Below are positions 47,337 through 58,249 of a stretch of DNA of 64,000 nucleotides, piece by piece. The position numbers were made by a program, and so were the translations under genes. The notes under the pieces were generated by a model that ran no database searches, was not told the origin of the DNA, and saw only the letters and a list, made by a program, of their open reading frames with translations. This DNA is from Paragyromitra xinjiangensis (Eukaryota; Ascomycota; Pezizomycetes; Pezizales; Discinaceae). The first letter of the stretch is position 1. Every line of letters begins with the position of its first letter. The stretch lies in NCBI GenBank assembly GCA_038503065.1, contig JBCAMK010000011.1:1674001-1738000 (forward strand), read 5' to 3'.

Positions 47337-49103
47337 TAATTGGGGGGAAGAGCGATGCCGAGTGACACGCCATGAACTATAATAAGGTAAAGAGGAAGAT
47401 AAGGTTTTCTAAGCACAACCGGAAGTGTCCTACTAGAGTGGCTAGGATGAATGCTTGCTTGCTGCTGACCGGGACGCGAATAACTAGGATCCTCTTTTGC
47501 CAAGGAGTTTCATCGGATGTTTCCAAATCTGCCGATGTATAAGGTGCGCAGGGTGACGCGCATTAGATCAGGGTCTGCATTCCTTCCAAGACAGCTCTGG
47601 GAGAAGCCTAAAACGTTGACCAAAGTATTGGTCCCTTATTCCTGGATATCCAGAGACGAAGAATCGTGCAAGAAGAGGTTAACGATCAAAGAAAAATTTT
47701 AGCAGTAGTAGTGGTAAAGTGGGATACACTGGGCTTTGCACTAAATGCATGCACTCTTCTACCTACCCCCCGCTAGAACCTGCGACGTCTTACTAATCTT
47801 TCTTAGATCTACTTATCTTTAGCAGAGATAAGATGCTAGAAAGTAAGATCCTTTACCACGGTGCGCATTGCCAAACTGCGCCCTACGTAATAATTAAGAG
47901 TGCAAAGGTAGAACAGCAGAAAATTTTTGCTCTATGAAGTCACCATACAGCCCTTATGAAACCCGTACCACTTTTACACCCGAAATTTTGTCATACCCTT
48001 TTTCTTTTTCTTTTTCTTTTTTTTCTCAAAGTGTTTCAAAGGGAAAGTAAGAGCAGGGACCAGTATCTACCCGCTATGATCTATTGGTTTTACTACCGCG
48101 AGAGCTGGACAGACTAGCCATAGTGTAAGTGGTTGCGCATAGACTAACCTTTGAAACTAATTAGTGTGTAAAGGGTTTACCAAAACTATTGACCTCGACA
48201 CTAGTCGTGAAGCTAGAGTCCTTTGACCGAGTAGAAAATTCTTGTATAGTCTAACAAGTATTTAAGAGGACAAGTGAGATAGCATACCAAGTTGTAGGGT
48301 GATTTGTGCTTGTGGTACGATAGATTTAACTCACAAGACCCTGAGGTGCTAGCTAAATCTGCAGCGGCGTAGTGCTACAGTGGTACAGATCCTTGAAATC
48401 GGAAGGCGCAAGGCTTATGCATATGTATAGAATTTTTCTTGGGACTAAACCTAATAAATTACATCCATAATCACCTATCCGAAAGCTAGACGCCTCGTCC
48501 TATCCACGCGCAGCGAGTGATAACTCATGACGTAAACAGTGCAACGATACCGAATAGGATCCCGGCCCATCGCGACATAACGTACATGTAACTTCTACAT
48601 AGCCACATCAGGAGGTCAGCCTTGCCAACATTCGGTCTCGTGGATGCAAGGCAAGGTAGGTACGTAAGTTACATGCACGACGGAAGCCCCCGAAAACGAA
48701 AATAGAAAAATGACAACTTGATTCTATAGCCAATGTTCTCATTCCCAGATGTTTTTCACTAGATAAACAGATAAGCAGTCTCATAATCGTGCGGAATACC
48801 GATGCGTAAAAAACAAAAAACTGTAACCAATGAATCTCTCGTGGGCCCAAGGAAATTAACAAATGAACGTAGTAAGACGCCATAACCAGATGAAACCCCC
48901 AAATCTCTCAGAATATCTTGATTTTTTATGCGTATCGTGACACCATTCGTCCGTGTACCCCAAGAAGCCGTTAAACAAAGAAAAAATAAAAGAGAGAAAA
49001 ATACAAAACCTCCTACCCAAATTTAAAACTAAAACCGAAAGTGAGAAATGCAAAAAAGACATGAAACCGATATCGCCAAACCCAAATGCTAAAAACAATT
49101 TTT

Positions 49104-51336
49104 TTAAAATTCATCTTCACCCTCAGCATCCTCCTCTTCATCGCCACTCAAAACCCCAACCATTCGATCCATTGGGCCTTTTCTTTTCTCTTCTCCATCA
49201 ATAGAGTCTTTCCCGGATGTTAACAGTCTGTATTTTCCGCTTTCTGCCTTTTCCACAATCCCCACATCAATGGCCCATCTGATCAGACCTTCATCCATGA
49301 CCCATGATTTCGGGTTGATCGCCTTATAGTTGTTCTTTTCATAATGCTTCCCCACATGCTCCATTCTCAAGTCCCAGCTACCTTCACCCTGAAACTCTTC
49401 CTCACAGTAACCACACTTGCTCCATTCAGGTGGTGACCGCCGAACGCGTAGGCAGCGTTCTTGGATTCTTGGGATTTCCTGACTCAAGAAATCTTTCAGG
49501 GGATTTCTGTGGACGTTTGTCTCTTTGGGACCATGCATGCGTTTCAGATGTTGTCCGAAGAGATCCTTACGGTTGAAGATAGCATTGCGATCTGCACAAT
49601 CTGTATTATCGCAGCGCCAGTAGGTGAGTCGTAAGTGCTGTGAGAACACATGACGTTTCCATTCATTCTTAGATCCGAAAGTTTGCTCGCAACCCGCAAA
49701 ATGGAACGTGCAAAGGAAGGGTCTCGTGTGCTGAGTTTGCATGTGCTTACTGTACGAGGGGGCGGTTGTTAGTTGATTAACTTGGATATTGAGAGGGGGT
49801 GTTGGTGGGAGGGGTGAATACCGGTAATCGGAGTTGTGTTTGAACCATTTATTCGGATGATCTGGACAACTCTGTCTCTCTTTTTGTTTCTTCCCAGCGC
49901 CCCTTCCTCTGTGGTTTTTACCCACGGGGCTGGTAATGGTGTCCTTAAATGGCTTCATCATTTCCGCGCGAGATTTGGCTGAGAGCTGTGAAGCTCCGGA
50001 GCCACTTCTTGAGCGTCTCTCTCCCCTCGTTTCTAGTGTTGCCTGTGATCGAGGCGATGGCTGTGGTGAAGGACAGGACAAAGGGGAAGAACATTCGATC
50101 TCCATCGGAGTTTGTATGTAGTACCTCTCTTGCCCATTAGGCCAGGAGTCTGTATCATCCCGTTCTGGTCCATGAAAGCGGATATCTGGTATGCTGTCAC
50201 GTTCGAGCCTACGGTTTGGATGGCTTTCAACTGCATCATCATCCTTCTCCTCATCCTTCTCCTCATCTGCGGGAGTTAATTGTATGCTTTTAAGGTTGAC
50301 GTATGATCCCTGGCTATCGAGACCAATTTCACCACCGATAGCATCAGGAGCTACACCAGGGCTGGTATTACCCGAGTTTGAATCTGCAGAATATACTGAA
50401 GCTCTGCTCCAAGTTTGGTGATTGCTCAGTCCTGGTGAAGAAGGTGATAAACATCCATCCATAGATGATCTGTGAGAATGGTCTCCCCTGCGAGCTGGCC
50501 CATGGGCGTATCCAGGGCTTGTAGGTGATGTGTCACCCATAGTATAATTGACGTCCCGAAAGCGATGGCTGTCGGGAGACCCAGTCCAAGCACTCGCTGA
50601 TGTGCCGGCAGCAGAATATGGGTTATAGTCGTAAGTTGAGCTTACAGCTGAGACTGAAGCAACTGATTCCGGATAAGATGGCTGGTATCCGTCCCAGCTT
50701 GTTGCAATAGAGAGGTGAGGATTGTGGTTATGGCTGGGAAATCCACTGCTGCTACTCGAATTGTTGAGTTCTACAAGAGGTCTGGAAGAAGCTTCATCGG
50801 TCATAAATCGAGTTATAGATGTCGAGTTGTCCATAAGTGTATCCGGGGGAAGTCGGAGGTTTCCCAGGGCTTCAAGTTTTCTTTCAAGTAACAAAGAAGC
50901 ATGAGGATTAAAAGTGGTCCATGAATTGTAAGACATTTGCGGATGATCAGATAGATAAGACCCATCCACTCCGGAAGACTGCTGAAGGATGTCATGATCC
51001 TCTCCTGGAGGAGAGTGCAAGAGACTCTGCATAGAGGGCTGATTGCTGGGATTCATAACAAATGAGCTGCTATGGCACAACTAAATCAGTACTGAACTGT
51101 ACCACTTCTATCCGTTGCTGAAAGCCTCGAACAGGTAATGGAAAGGGTATAGTGGAATAACAAAACATATGGTGTAACTGTCGGGGTATTTGGGATAGTT
51201 GGGCTAGACAGAAAGGAATAGGGCAAACGAGACTCAATGCAGAAGAAGGCTGTGTATGACTGAGACTAGTGTTTACATACCTTCTGGGGCTTCTAGGTGG
51301 TGTTTCTCCTGTGATAGCCGGATAATCTTCATGCAT
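49104..51336 (-). CDS. C2H2 zinc-finger protein, about 649 residues
   Basis: Probable nuclear DNA-binding regulator. Three exons on the minus strand: 51336-51281, 51069-49822 and 49749-49104. Intron 1 (51070-51280, GTATGT...CATAG) is needed because the long frame beginning at 51080 lacks an obvious promoter-proximal start and joins in phase to MHEDYPAITGE upstream. A start in a still earlier exon is possible. Intron 2 (49750-49821, GTATTC, branch CTAAC, TACAG) is in frame and 72 nt; splicing it restores the first finger NKWFKHNSDYR-KHMQTQH. Fingers follow at about residues 418-505: CPDHPNKWFK...H; FLCTFHFAGCEQTFGSKNEW-RH..H; and WRCDNTDCADRNAIFNRKDL..H. A C-x2-C unit (CGYCEEEFQGEGSWDLRMEH) lies near 545. 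Flanks are Ser-rich and acidic (DEEEDAEGEDEF at the end). The module resembles those of the two other C2H2 proteins in this window. Confidence 0.85.
49750..49821 (-). other. in-frame 72-nt intron interrupting a zinc finger
   Basis: On the minus strand the sequence runs from GTATTC at 49821, through a consensus branch CTAAC, to CGTACAG at 49750. It is 24 codons with no stop, so the frame reads through. Only removal gives correct C2H2 spacing (NSDYR-KHMQTQH), so splicing is strongly supported. The retained form would insert SPLPPTPPLNIQ-like sequence into the finger. Confidence 0.85.
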
Positions 51337-54300
51337 AGTCAAGTCAGAATGGTGATTGGAACTAAACAGATCCAAACCTTGGTAATGAAAAAAAAGACTA
51401 ACTCAAAGTGCAAACTTGCTATTCCACCAATGCGTGGCGAGTGGATTTAACAGTGCCTGAGAAATAGGCCGGTAGTTCCGAGACGTTTACTTGGAGCTAC
51501 AGAAGCGGAGCGAAGCTTGATATATAGACCAAGCTGAACAGGAACTCAAAATGGGTGTGGATTGGAAAATGCAGCCCTGGTGCAGGGGGGAATTATGAAT
51601 CTAGAACTCAGGATGGAGGGGGAGACAAGGCACCTTTGTACCCTTCGCCCGGAATGGTGTTCTTCTTGCTCTCGCTTTTGTCTCGCACGAAGTTCGGCAA
51701 CCTCAACAACGTATAATGCAGTGCCCTGATTGACGCGAAGGCTTTTTGCGAGTGCGCGCACTCTGGTTCGCGCACGCTCGGACACTGCCCCCCTTGAGGG
51801 ATGGGGGTGTAAGTTTTGAGCCTCATATTTCATGGAGGAGTGTCGCATCTGTCGCCGTTTATTCCTCCTTTTTTTCTTTTCTGCCAACAGCGGTCAGAAG
51901 TGCATAGGCCTAGTTACCGGGATGCAGTTGTCCGGCGTGGCTTCCGTGCGTAGAACATCGTTCCAGTGCGCAAGCTTTATTCGCACCCACACTCTCTTGC
52001 TATTCGCAAAGCCATAAGCCGTGCGTGCGCACGACGGACACAGATATCACCCAGAACAGATATAATTTACCTCCTACATTTCCAAGTACGTGAGAAAAAC
52101 CTCTTGTCGAGTACTGAGCTATGGAGGAGTCTCCGATATCTGCATAGCACCTGCGGGTCGATAGGAGAAGAAAACGGTGCTTCATCCCAGAAGCCAGGAA
52201 CCTAGCGAGTCATAACTCCCTGATTTGCAGACCGTATCCACTCCGGGTGGCTGCTGCTGCAGGACAGCCAAAGGATTCGAGGACTCAAGTCCAGAAACGC
52301 GGAGTCAAGGTGCATCCTCAGGCACACCACCTCGGTGGGTGGTTAGGCAACAGCGATCCACCTTGTCCCGGCAATGAGGTGACATTCACTCTTCCCTCAA
52401 CCCCAAATCTTAGCGGCACAACTGATAGAATACCTACCTACATACCCTTTGTTTCTGCTGCAAGCCATCGGATCGAGACTAGAGGATACACAGCGCCGGT
52501 ATCTTATGTAGGTACAATGTTGTGAAATATTATACAAGATGCGAAGGAGTGGTTCGGGCGGCTATGCTATCTATCTAGCTCTTCTATGATATCTGCAGAG
52601 CCTCAACTATCGGTTCGGTCTCCAACCCCTGCTTCTGAACTTTCCCTGCTTCACTAAGACTTCTACGGCACCTAAGTCTCCCCTAAACTGGAAGTGAACG
52701 TAATCCTGTCACACACGTTATCTGCTTCTGTGATACCTAAAGCCCCAAAACAAGAAATGGGAACTTCTATCAACTCGAAGAGGTTTGAATCCACATAGAA
52801 GCACGTGCATATCCACTGCTTTTAATACGAATTTGTTTGACATCACAAAACATACAATCACACGATCATCTTAATCAGGGATCCGATCGATTAACAAAGC
52901 TAAAATAACATCCCGCTGTTCTGGACCAAGCCACAGAGTCCTGGCCTTGGATCCCCATCGTGCTGTATCATGCGGTATTGGTTCAACAAGCGATTGTGCT
53001 TCTAAAAGTATTATGTGGACTCACGCGATTTCACCCATCTACTGGCTGTCAGTGTAACCTATCATACGGATTCGTGCTACTGACCCTCATAGGCACAGCC
53101 CGGAGATATGTGGTCGATCATCTCTTCTCCAGATTCCACGCGCTGGCTTCACATATACCCCGACTTCTATCTAGCATATTCTTCCACCCCAGCTCTCATT
53201 CAACTATTAGACTTGAGACCCTTGAAGCAGTAGGCGGTTGGGGGTAACCTGTGTTGGATGCAAAATGGCTTGTTGGCAAGAGAGGCTGAGTCCCATAAAA
53301 CATCATAGACAGTTGGTATTTCAATGTCTGTGCAGGCACATAAGTTTTATCTATCGGTTTGATATTGAAAAGATCTCACTCGCTGCTCCTGAATTAAGAC
53401 CGTTCAGCCCTCAGCGCTACCCCTGAACAGGGTTCACCAAGGTTGAATCTTCTATTCTTCGTATCTTTACTTAAAAGAAGCCCAGACGCTTTGCCAATCT
53501 GGCGGCTGCAGAAACGTCACGGCCTCAAAATCAATAAATCCTCAAATACCAAACCGGCAAATCCCGCTAGAAAAACGCCAAATCCCCGAAACGTGACACA
53601 AACCACAGTACTACTGTGCACAGACTTTGATATCAGCCGCAGTGGTTCGAAACAGGAAAGGTCAGGTACAAGATTTTTACAGATGCAATTGAGCGCCCTT
53701 TGTGCAAATCACATTCTCACTAAACTATTTCTCACCCACACTTCCATCAATGGTTCGGAGAAATTGAGCCTCACTAATTTTCCCCACTTTTCAGCCCGCG
53801 CCGTCACTATCCAATCCTTCGGCGAGCAATCAATGTGCTATCTATCATAAAATACACTTCATCACACAGCCATTCTAGAAGGCCTGCATGTAACTTGAAT
53901 CGTCCTACCCAGACTAGTCCAATTCGGTATGATCCAAATAAACCAGGTACGTACATACGACTGAGGCTCTTTATAAGTCTATGATCAGTATATCTGAAGC
54001 ATTTTTCTGCCTATTTTCCATAATCTGCTCGTGGCAGGGATCATTGTAGAGCGCCCGCCGTATTGCACGCTTTCTATGGTTGTGTCGGGGGTTCTTAGGA
54101 CTTGTGCGCACAAAAATGGACACACTGACAGCAAACTATTTTGTTCGCACTCTTCGTGCGGACCAGCCAAGACAACTAGACAGGTGACATTGTGAGGCGA
54201 GCATTGGATGAAGTGATATGCGCACAGCGGATATTGGGATCACTAACTTTATGCAAGTATTGCTGTAAGAATATCCAGGAAGGGGAATGCCGGTACTTAC

Positions 54301-55989
54301 ACCTCTGTGATTTGGGAGGATTGAGGCTCTGAGGCTTTGGGGCTCCTGTAAATTTTGAGGCGAGTCGGCGCGCTGTGACCAGGCGCGACAAACGCGAAAA
54401 TATCTATATGATTCATTTCACCGGTTAATTGAAATAACTAAATGTCAGTGATCAAGCCTTGATACCACATAATGACCAGGGTAAAGAGATAAATGGTTGA
54501 CTGAGAACATATTGGGCAATTGTGAACGGAACGTTTAAATAGGTATACTGGATTCCAGGAAGATGTGTGAGGGTGAAGCTTGGCGTTAGTCATACAATAT
54601 CACTCGACGCTAACCTGGAAAAATACCGAGGTCTGGGACCGATTTTGACTCATTTCTCCAAACACTAGTCAATTCTGCACCTCGGAACAAATTTGTCCGG
54701 TTTTATTTCTCTGTGTCATCGCTCACCTAGTTACCGAGCCCAGGCTTCTGAACCTGCAGCTGGATTAGGCCAAGCGGTTATTTGAGTGCAGGTGGTCTTG
54801 GAATATACGTACTAGGACCAATGAAATGGCAAGATAGAGTCCGTACGAGAGACCTCAATAATAGCTCCATAGTGAAGCATAACGAAATTGATCGCGCATC
54901 ACGAACGTTAAAGTAGCTATCTGTGAGCGGGGTAGCCATTCTTGCTGGCGGGGTTTGTTACTAGAGCGGGGATCCTCAAACCGAGAAATATTAACCTTGG
55001 GTCAACCCTCACAAAGTAATAGAATGGGGCAAGACAACATGATTTCGGACTTTCCTAGCTCATTGCATGACGGGTATTAAACACTATGTGCGTAGTACTA
55101 GTTTGTAGGCCGGTTGAAATGGGGTGCGGTTGTATCTGCTCTTTAGGGCTTAGCTTCTTAGATAATCGAGTAAAAGAGGCCAAGATTTGCCCAGTTTTAT
55201 TGTTGAACAAACTATTTATAATAGAAACACGGTATTTTCTGTACTGAGTTTGTGAGGTGGTCTTAATTTGCAGTCACTAGTCAAAACCTTCGCGATCGTA
55301 GAGGAATTGCGCAAGCCCTCCCTACGTGGCGAAATGCGATCGTGACTCACAGGTGGGAATGAACCGTCGATTCACCGATTGTATACAAGGGATTCATGTA
55401 TCAGTGTGTGGTCAAGCCCTGCTGATAGCATCTAAATAGGGTAACCTAGGATAAGGTAGTCAATTCTAGCTGTAGGTGTGTTCTGTGGTCCGGTGGATAC
55501 CAGAAAGTGCAATTCAAAATGCCTGTATTGTCAATTCGTTTAAAATTCGTTTGAAATAGTACCTTATGGTGGGTGGTGGTCTATTAGTGCAGAACCACCT
55601 CTTCGCACGAGTTTGGAGGTGATTTTAATTTTTAATATATGCCTAGGAGGTGTGACTAGGTTCTGTTTGGCTAAGGAGTGCCGGTGAGACGCTTTCGGTA
55701 TTTCTTTCCTTTCCTCTATTTTTACGAGGAAAAAACGGCTAGGACATTCTTTGGTACCGAGTGATGATACATGATTGCATTATGTTGATTGACCGACCGA
55801 CCGACCGACCGGCCGATTGGTTCGTTAGGTACGTTCGTAGTTGTGTTGTTTCGTCTTGTTCCTATTCTCAAAATTGAGGAGGGTAGGGTCAGGAAAGCCC
55901 AAAAATACCTCCCTTTAACTAAGAAAATAACAGCGAAAAAAATGATCTGAGAGCCTTCACTAGATGCAAATAAAGAACAACAAAAGGAT
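51337..55989. other. intergenic region, no gene recognised
   Basis: The left part is the upstream region of the C2H2 gene. A basic, helical-looking frame at about 51546-51840 (minus) could be a chance ORF in GC-rich sequence or an upstream leader. The remainder has frames up to 135 codons (53443-53850, plus) without domains. A (GACC)5 run lies at 55791-55810. Confidence 0.5.
55791..55810. repeat. (GACC)5 tetranucleotide repeat
   Basis: Five uninterrupted GACC units lie in non-coding sequence, 180 bp from the tRNA-like gene. Confidence 0.9.
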
Positions 55990-56083
55990 GATTCAGTGGG
56001 GAATCGAACCCCAGTCTCTGGTCTCTTTAGTTCTTTCACTGTAACACACAGAAGAGGGCGTCTTACCACTAGACCACAGAATC
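55990..56083 (-). tRNA. intron-bearing tRNA-like gene, possibly Gln(CTG) or a pseudogene
   Basis: The gene is 94 nt on the minus strand. The D arm is perfect (GTCT-AGTGGTA-AGAC), as is the T arm (TGGGG-TTCGATT-CCCCA). The acceptor GATTCTG/CTGAATC pairs except for one T:T mismatch. A TTTT terminator lies just downstream. By standard numbering the 5' anticodon strand is CCCTC with loop T-T-CTG, so Gln(CTG) is the best fit, with an intron of about 20 nt. The 3' strand (GAGAC) pairs at only three of five positions. An alternative stem CTCTT/AAGAG is perfect but shifts the anticodon out of place. It is either a functional gene with an unusual fold or a decaying copy. Confidence 0.55.
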
Positions 56084-57948
56084 TTTGATGGAAGATATTA
56101 TGGTCTCTGCAAAAAAGTATTAGTAATTAACAAACTCTCCCATAGTGGTGTTTGTAATTGGGAGATACGCTTTGGAGAGCCTAGGGAGTGAGGTAAACAC
56201 TTTATACTGCTAATTTTACTCTGGTATTTTTGATAGGATTTCGACCGGCTGCAAGCTACAAAAATTTACTTTTACATCTAGAGATTTGTGAGATAACCTC
56301 TGATGACAACGTGTGCCTGTGTTATACACTGAAATCCTTGGGCGTTACCGGAAATACTACTATCGTTGATTCAGGGTGTGACCCCATTGCTGGTATTTCA
56401 TGCTGTGATAGGTGAAGGGTTTCTGTTAAATTTTGTTGCGATAATAGTTTTCAGTGATTGTCCTAAGCTCGCCCAATTACCATCTAGAGTACTACATGTA
56501 GTTAAAATCCCTTTACTAATGACCGAGGAAATTCAAGTTCTATAACCTCTAATAAAGTTTTGTACTGCCCAAACTCATCTCCAGCATGTGGTAAGAAGTG
56601 AGTCGGGCTAAATTGAATACTATAGTTTCAAGATTTGAGTCGAAACTGGGGCCTCTGAGCTAGTATAATAGGGTTTCCTGAGGAACTCTATGGGCCTAGC
56701 TACAATAGAGTAGTGGAAGGATCGTCTCAAAACAGCCTTGTCGGGCCGCTGATCACTGGAATCTTGAGTCATTCTTAGAAAACACCCTCGAGGGGGACCT
56801 CTGTAATTAGTCGTGGTTGTAGAATTAGAAGCTAGGAGTGAAGATAAGCTCAAAGATGTCAGGCTCAGAGCTGTGATCATGGATTATCGCTCATGACGAT
56901 TCGGAACGGAGTGTTTTTTGTGGGGATCAGGTGGCAGAGAAGACTGTTCTCCACGCAAGCTCAAATTTATAGATAGCGCGCGCGCATACATACTAGTACA
57001 GAAAAATTCTTCAACCTTCAGCCCACATGATGTCCTCCCACTAGAACTTCCTATCGGTCCCAAATTAGGGAGTTCATTCCAACATGGGAAGTATTTGTCA
57101 TATGAATGCATGCATGAGGCAAACGCCCGACGGAATCAGGGGTTCTCGCAAACGAGTTTTCTATTTGATCACAGCCCTAAAGCTCTTTACTCCCACCATC
57201 TCCCTTCAATAGCTAGAATGTTTAATCCCGATGCCCTATCTACGAGTACCCTCGCTTACCTGAGATCCGGCCCTTCCTTCACGGTCTCGTGTCTTGAAGT
57301 AACTAACGTGCTCAGTAGCCCATATCTACGTGCACCGGTGCCACAAGCAAGCACAAACTTCCCGTCAAGCTTCCTGGAGGCGGTCCCCAACACCAACGTC
57401 TAATGTGGGACTAACACGACGATTCCACGAAATTTCTGCATAAAGCCGCGGAGCAAAACCAAAGAGCTCAGGTATTCCCACTAAAGTACACCAGCCCCGC
57501 AAAGATATAAAAAGTACCCCACTCCTACGAGAGCGGACAAGTTTCCCCCAGAATACGAAACAGGTTGCTGACAACCTATAAATATGGGTATCAGCACAAA
57601 ACTACTCGGTGGTCACTTCCTACTGCAACTACAGGTCACCCAAAACTCGGCGCAAGCATACGCCCTTTTGGAGATTGGGTGACTCGAACAGTGGGAGCAA
57701 TGACCTCGTATCTTACAAGCTGATTTGTCAGAACTCCCGCCAGATTCTTGAGCTTACATATTCCTCCAACCCGAAGAACACCTATATGTTAAAAGCACCA
57801 TAGCCCAAGCAGTTAGCCGTTGATGACAAACTCCTCGATATCCGACTTCACAACCCCTCACTCGCTCGCCAAAAGTCTTGGCACCCTAACGTGAAACAAA
57901 GTATTCAAATTAAACGGGAAAACACCCCGCAATTACATACCATCGTAA
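56084..57948. other. intergenic region with diverged repeat copy
   Basis: No gene is recognised. A short Cys-containing frame ends near 56415 (GCDPIAGISCCDR) but its only plausible upstream exon carries a stop in the needed phase. The partner of the 47034-47120 repeat lies at about 56950-57050. Confidence 0.5.
56950..57050 (+). repeat. diverged dispersed repeat, copy B2
   Basis: This is the plus-strand partner of 47034-47120, sharing TCAAATTTATAGA, ACTAGTACAG, AAAATTCTTCA and GATGTCCTCCCACTAGAACT. The 161-codon open frame across it (56918-57403) is therefore probably repeat-derived and not a gene. Confidence 0.65.
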
Positions 57949-58030
57949 TCCGTCGTGGTGTAATGGTTAGCATCAGCCGCTCTCATGAGCAATGCTCCGG
58001 CTAGATCCGGGTTCAATTCCCGGCGACGGA
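57949..58030 (+). tRNA. tRNA-Glu (CTC) with an 11-nt intron, second copy
   Basis: The gene is 82 nt. It has the same mature sequence as the copy at 13472-13553, with anticodon CTC, perfect acceptor TCCGTCG/CGACGGA and T arm CCGGG-TTCAATT-CCCGG. The only differences are two bases inside the intron (TGAGCAATGCT here against CGAGCAGTGCT). A TTTT run lies about 10 bp downstream. It converges with the phospholipase C gene, 220 bp from its stop codon. Confidence 0.95.
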
Positions 58031-58249
58031 ATATTTCTTTTGCACATTATTTTTATCCCCAAACCTCAAAGGTTTTATTCCCAACTCGAAAGGTCGTATG
58101 TGATGCAACGTTTATTATGGCTTTCACACAGAAGATTCTTGTACTTATTGAGCAATGCCCAAAACAGACTCGCTAAATCCTAGTAACATGTATTTTAAAG
58201 AATCCATACTTGGTATCAAACAGCCTCTCCACTACCTCCATAAAGACCC

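Larger units (their letters stand above)
45720..49103. other. intergenic region with MITE and repeat remnant
   Basis: No gene is recognised. It holds a diverged repeat copy at about 47034-47120, the hairpin-like MITE at 47180-47336, and the A/T-rich 3' flank of the C2H2 gene that ends at 49104. A T-rich CTTTTT repeat lies near 47999-48025. Confidence 0.55.

Noticed and set aside
51546..51887. 113-codon basic helical frame upstream of a C2H2 gene
   Set aside because: It opens with TTG, has no domain and lies in GC-rich leader sequence; likely chance.
56284..56415. Cys-containing frame ending GCDPIAGISCCDR, considered as a hydrophobin piece
   Set aside because: The Cys order does not fit the eight-Cys hydrophobin pattern, and the only nearby upstream exon has an in-phase stop.
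57661..57740. Possible tRNA from a GTTCGAGTC-like word on the minus strand
   Set aside because: No matching A box or stems around it.
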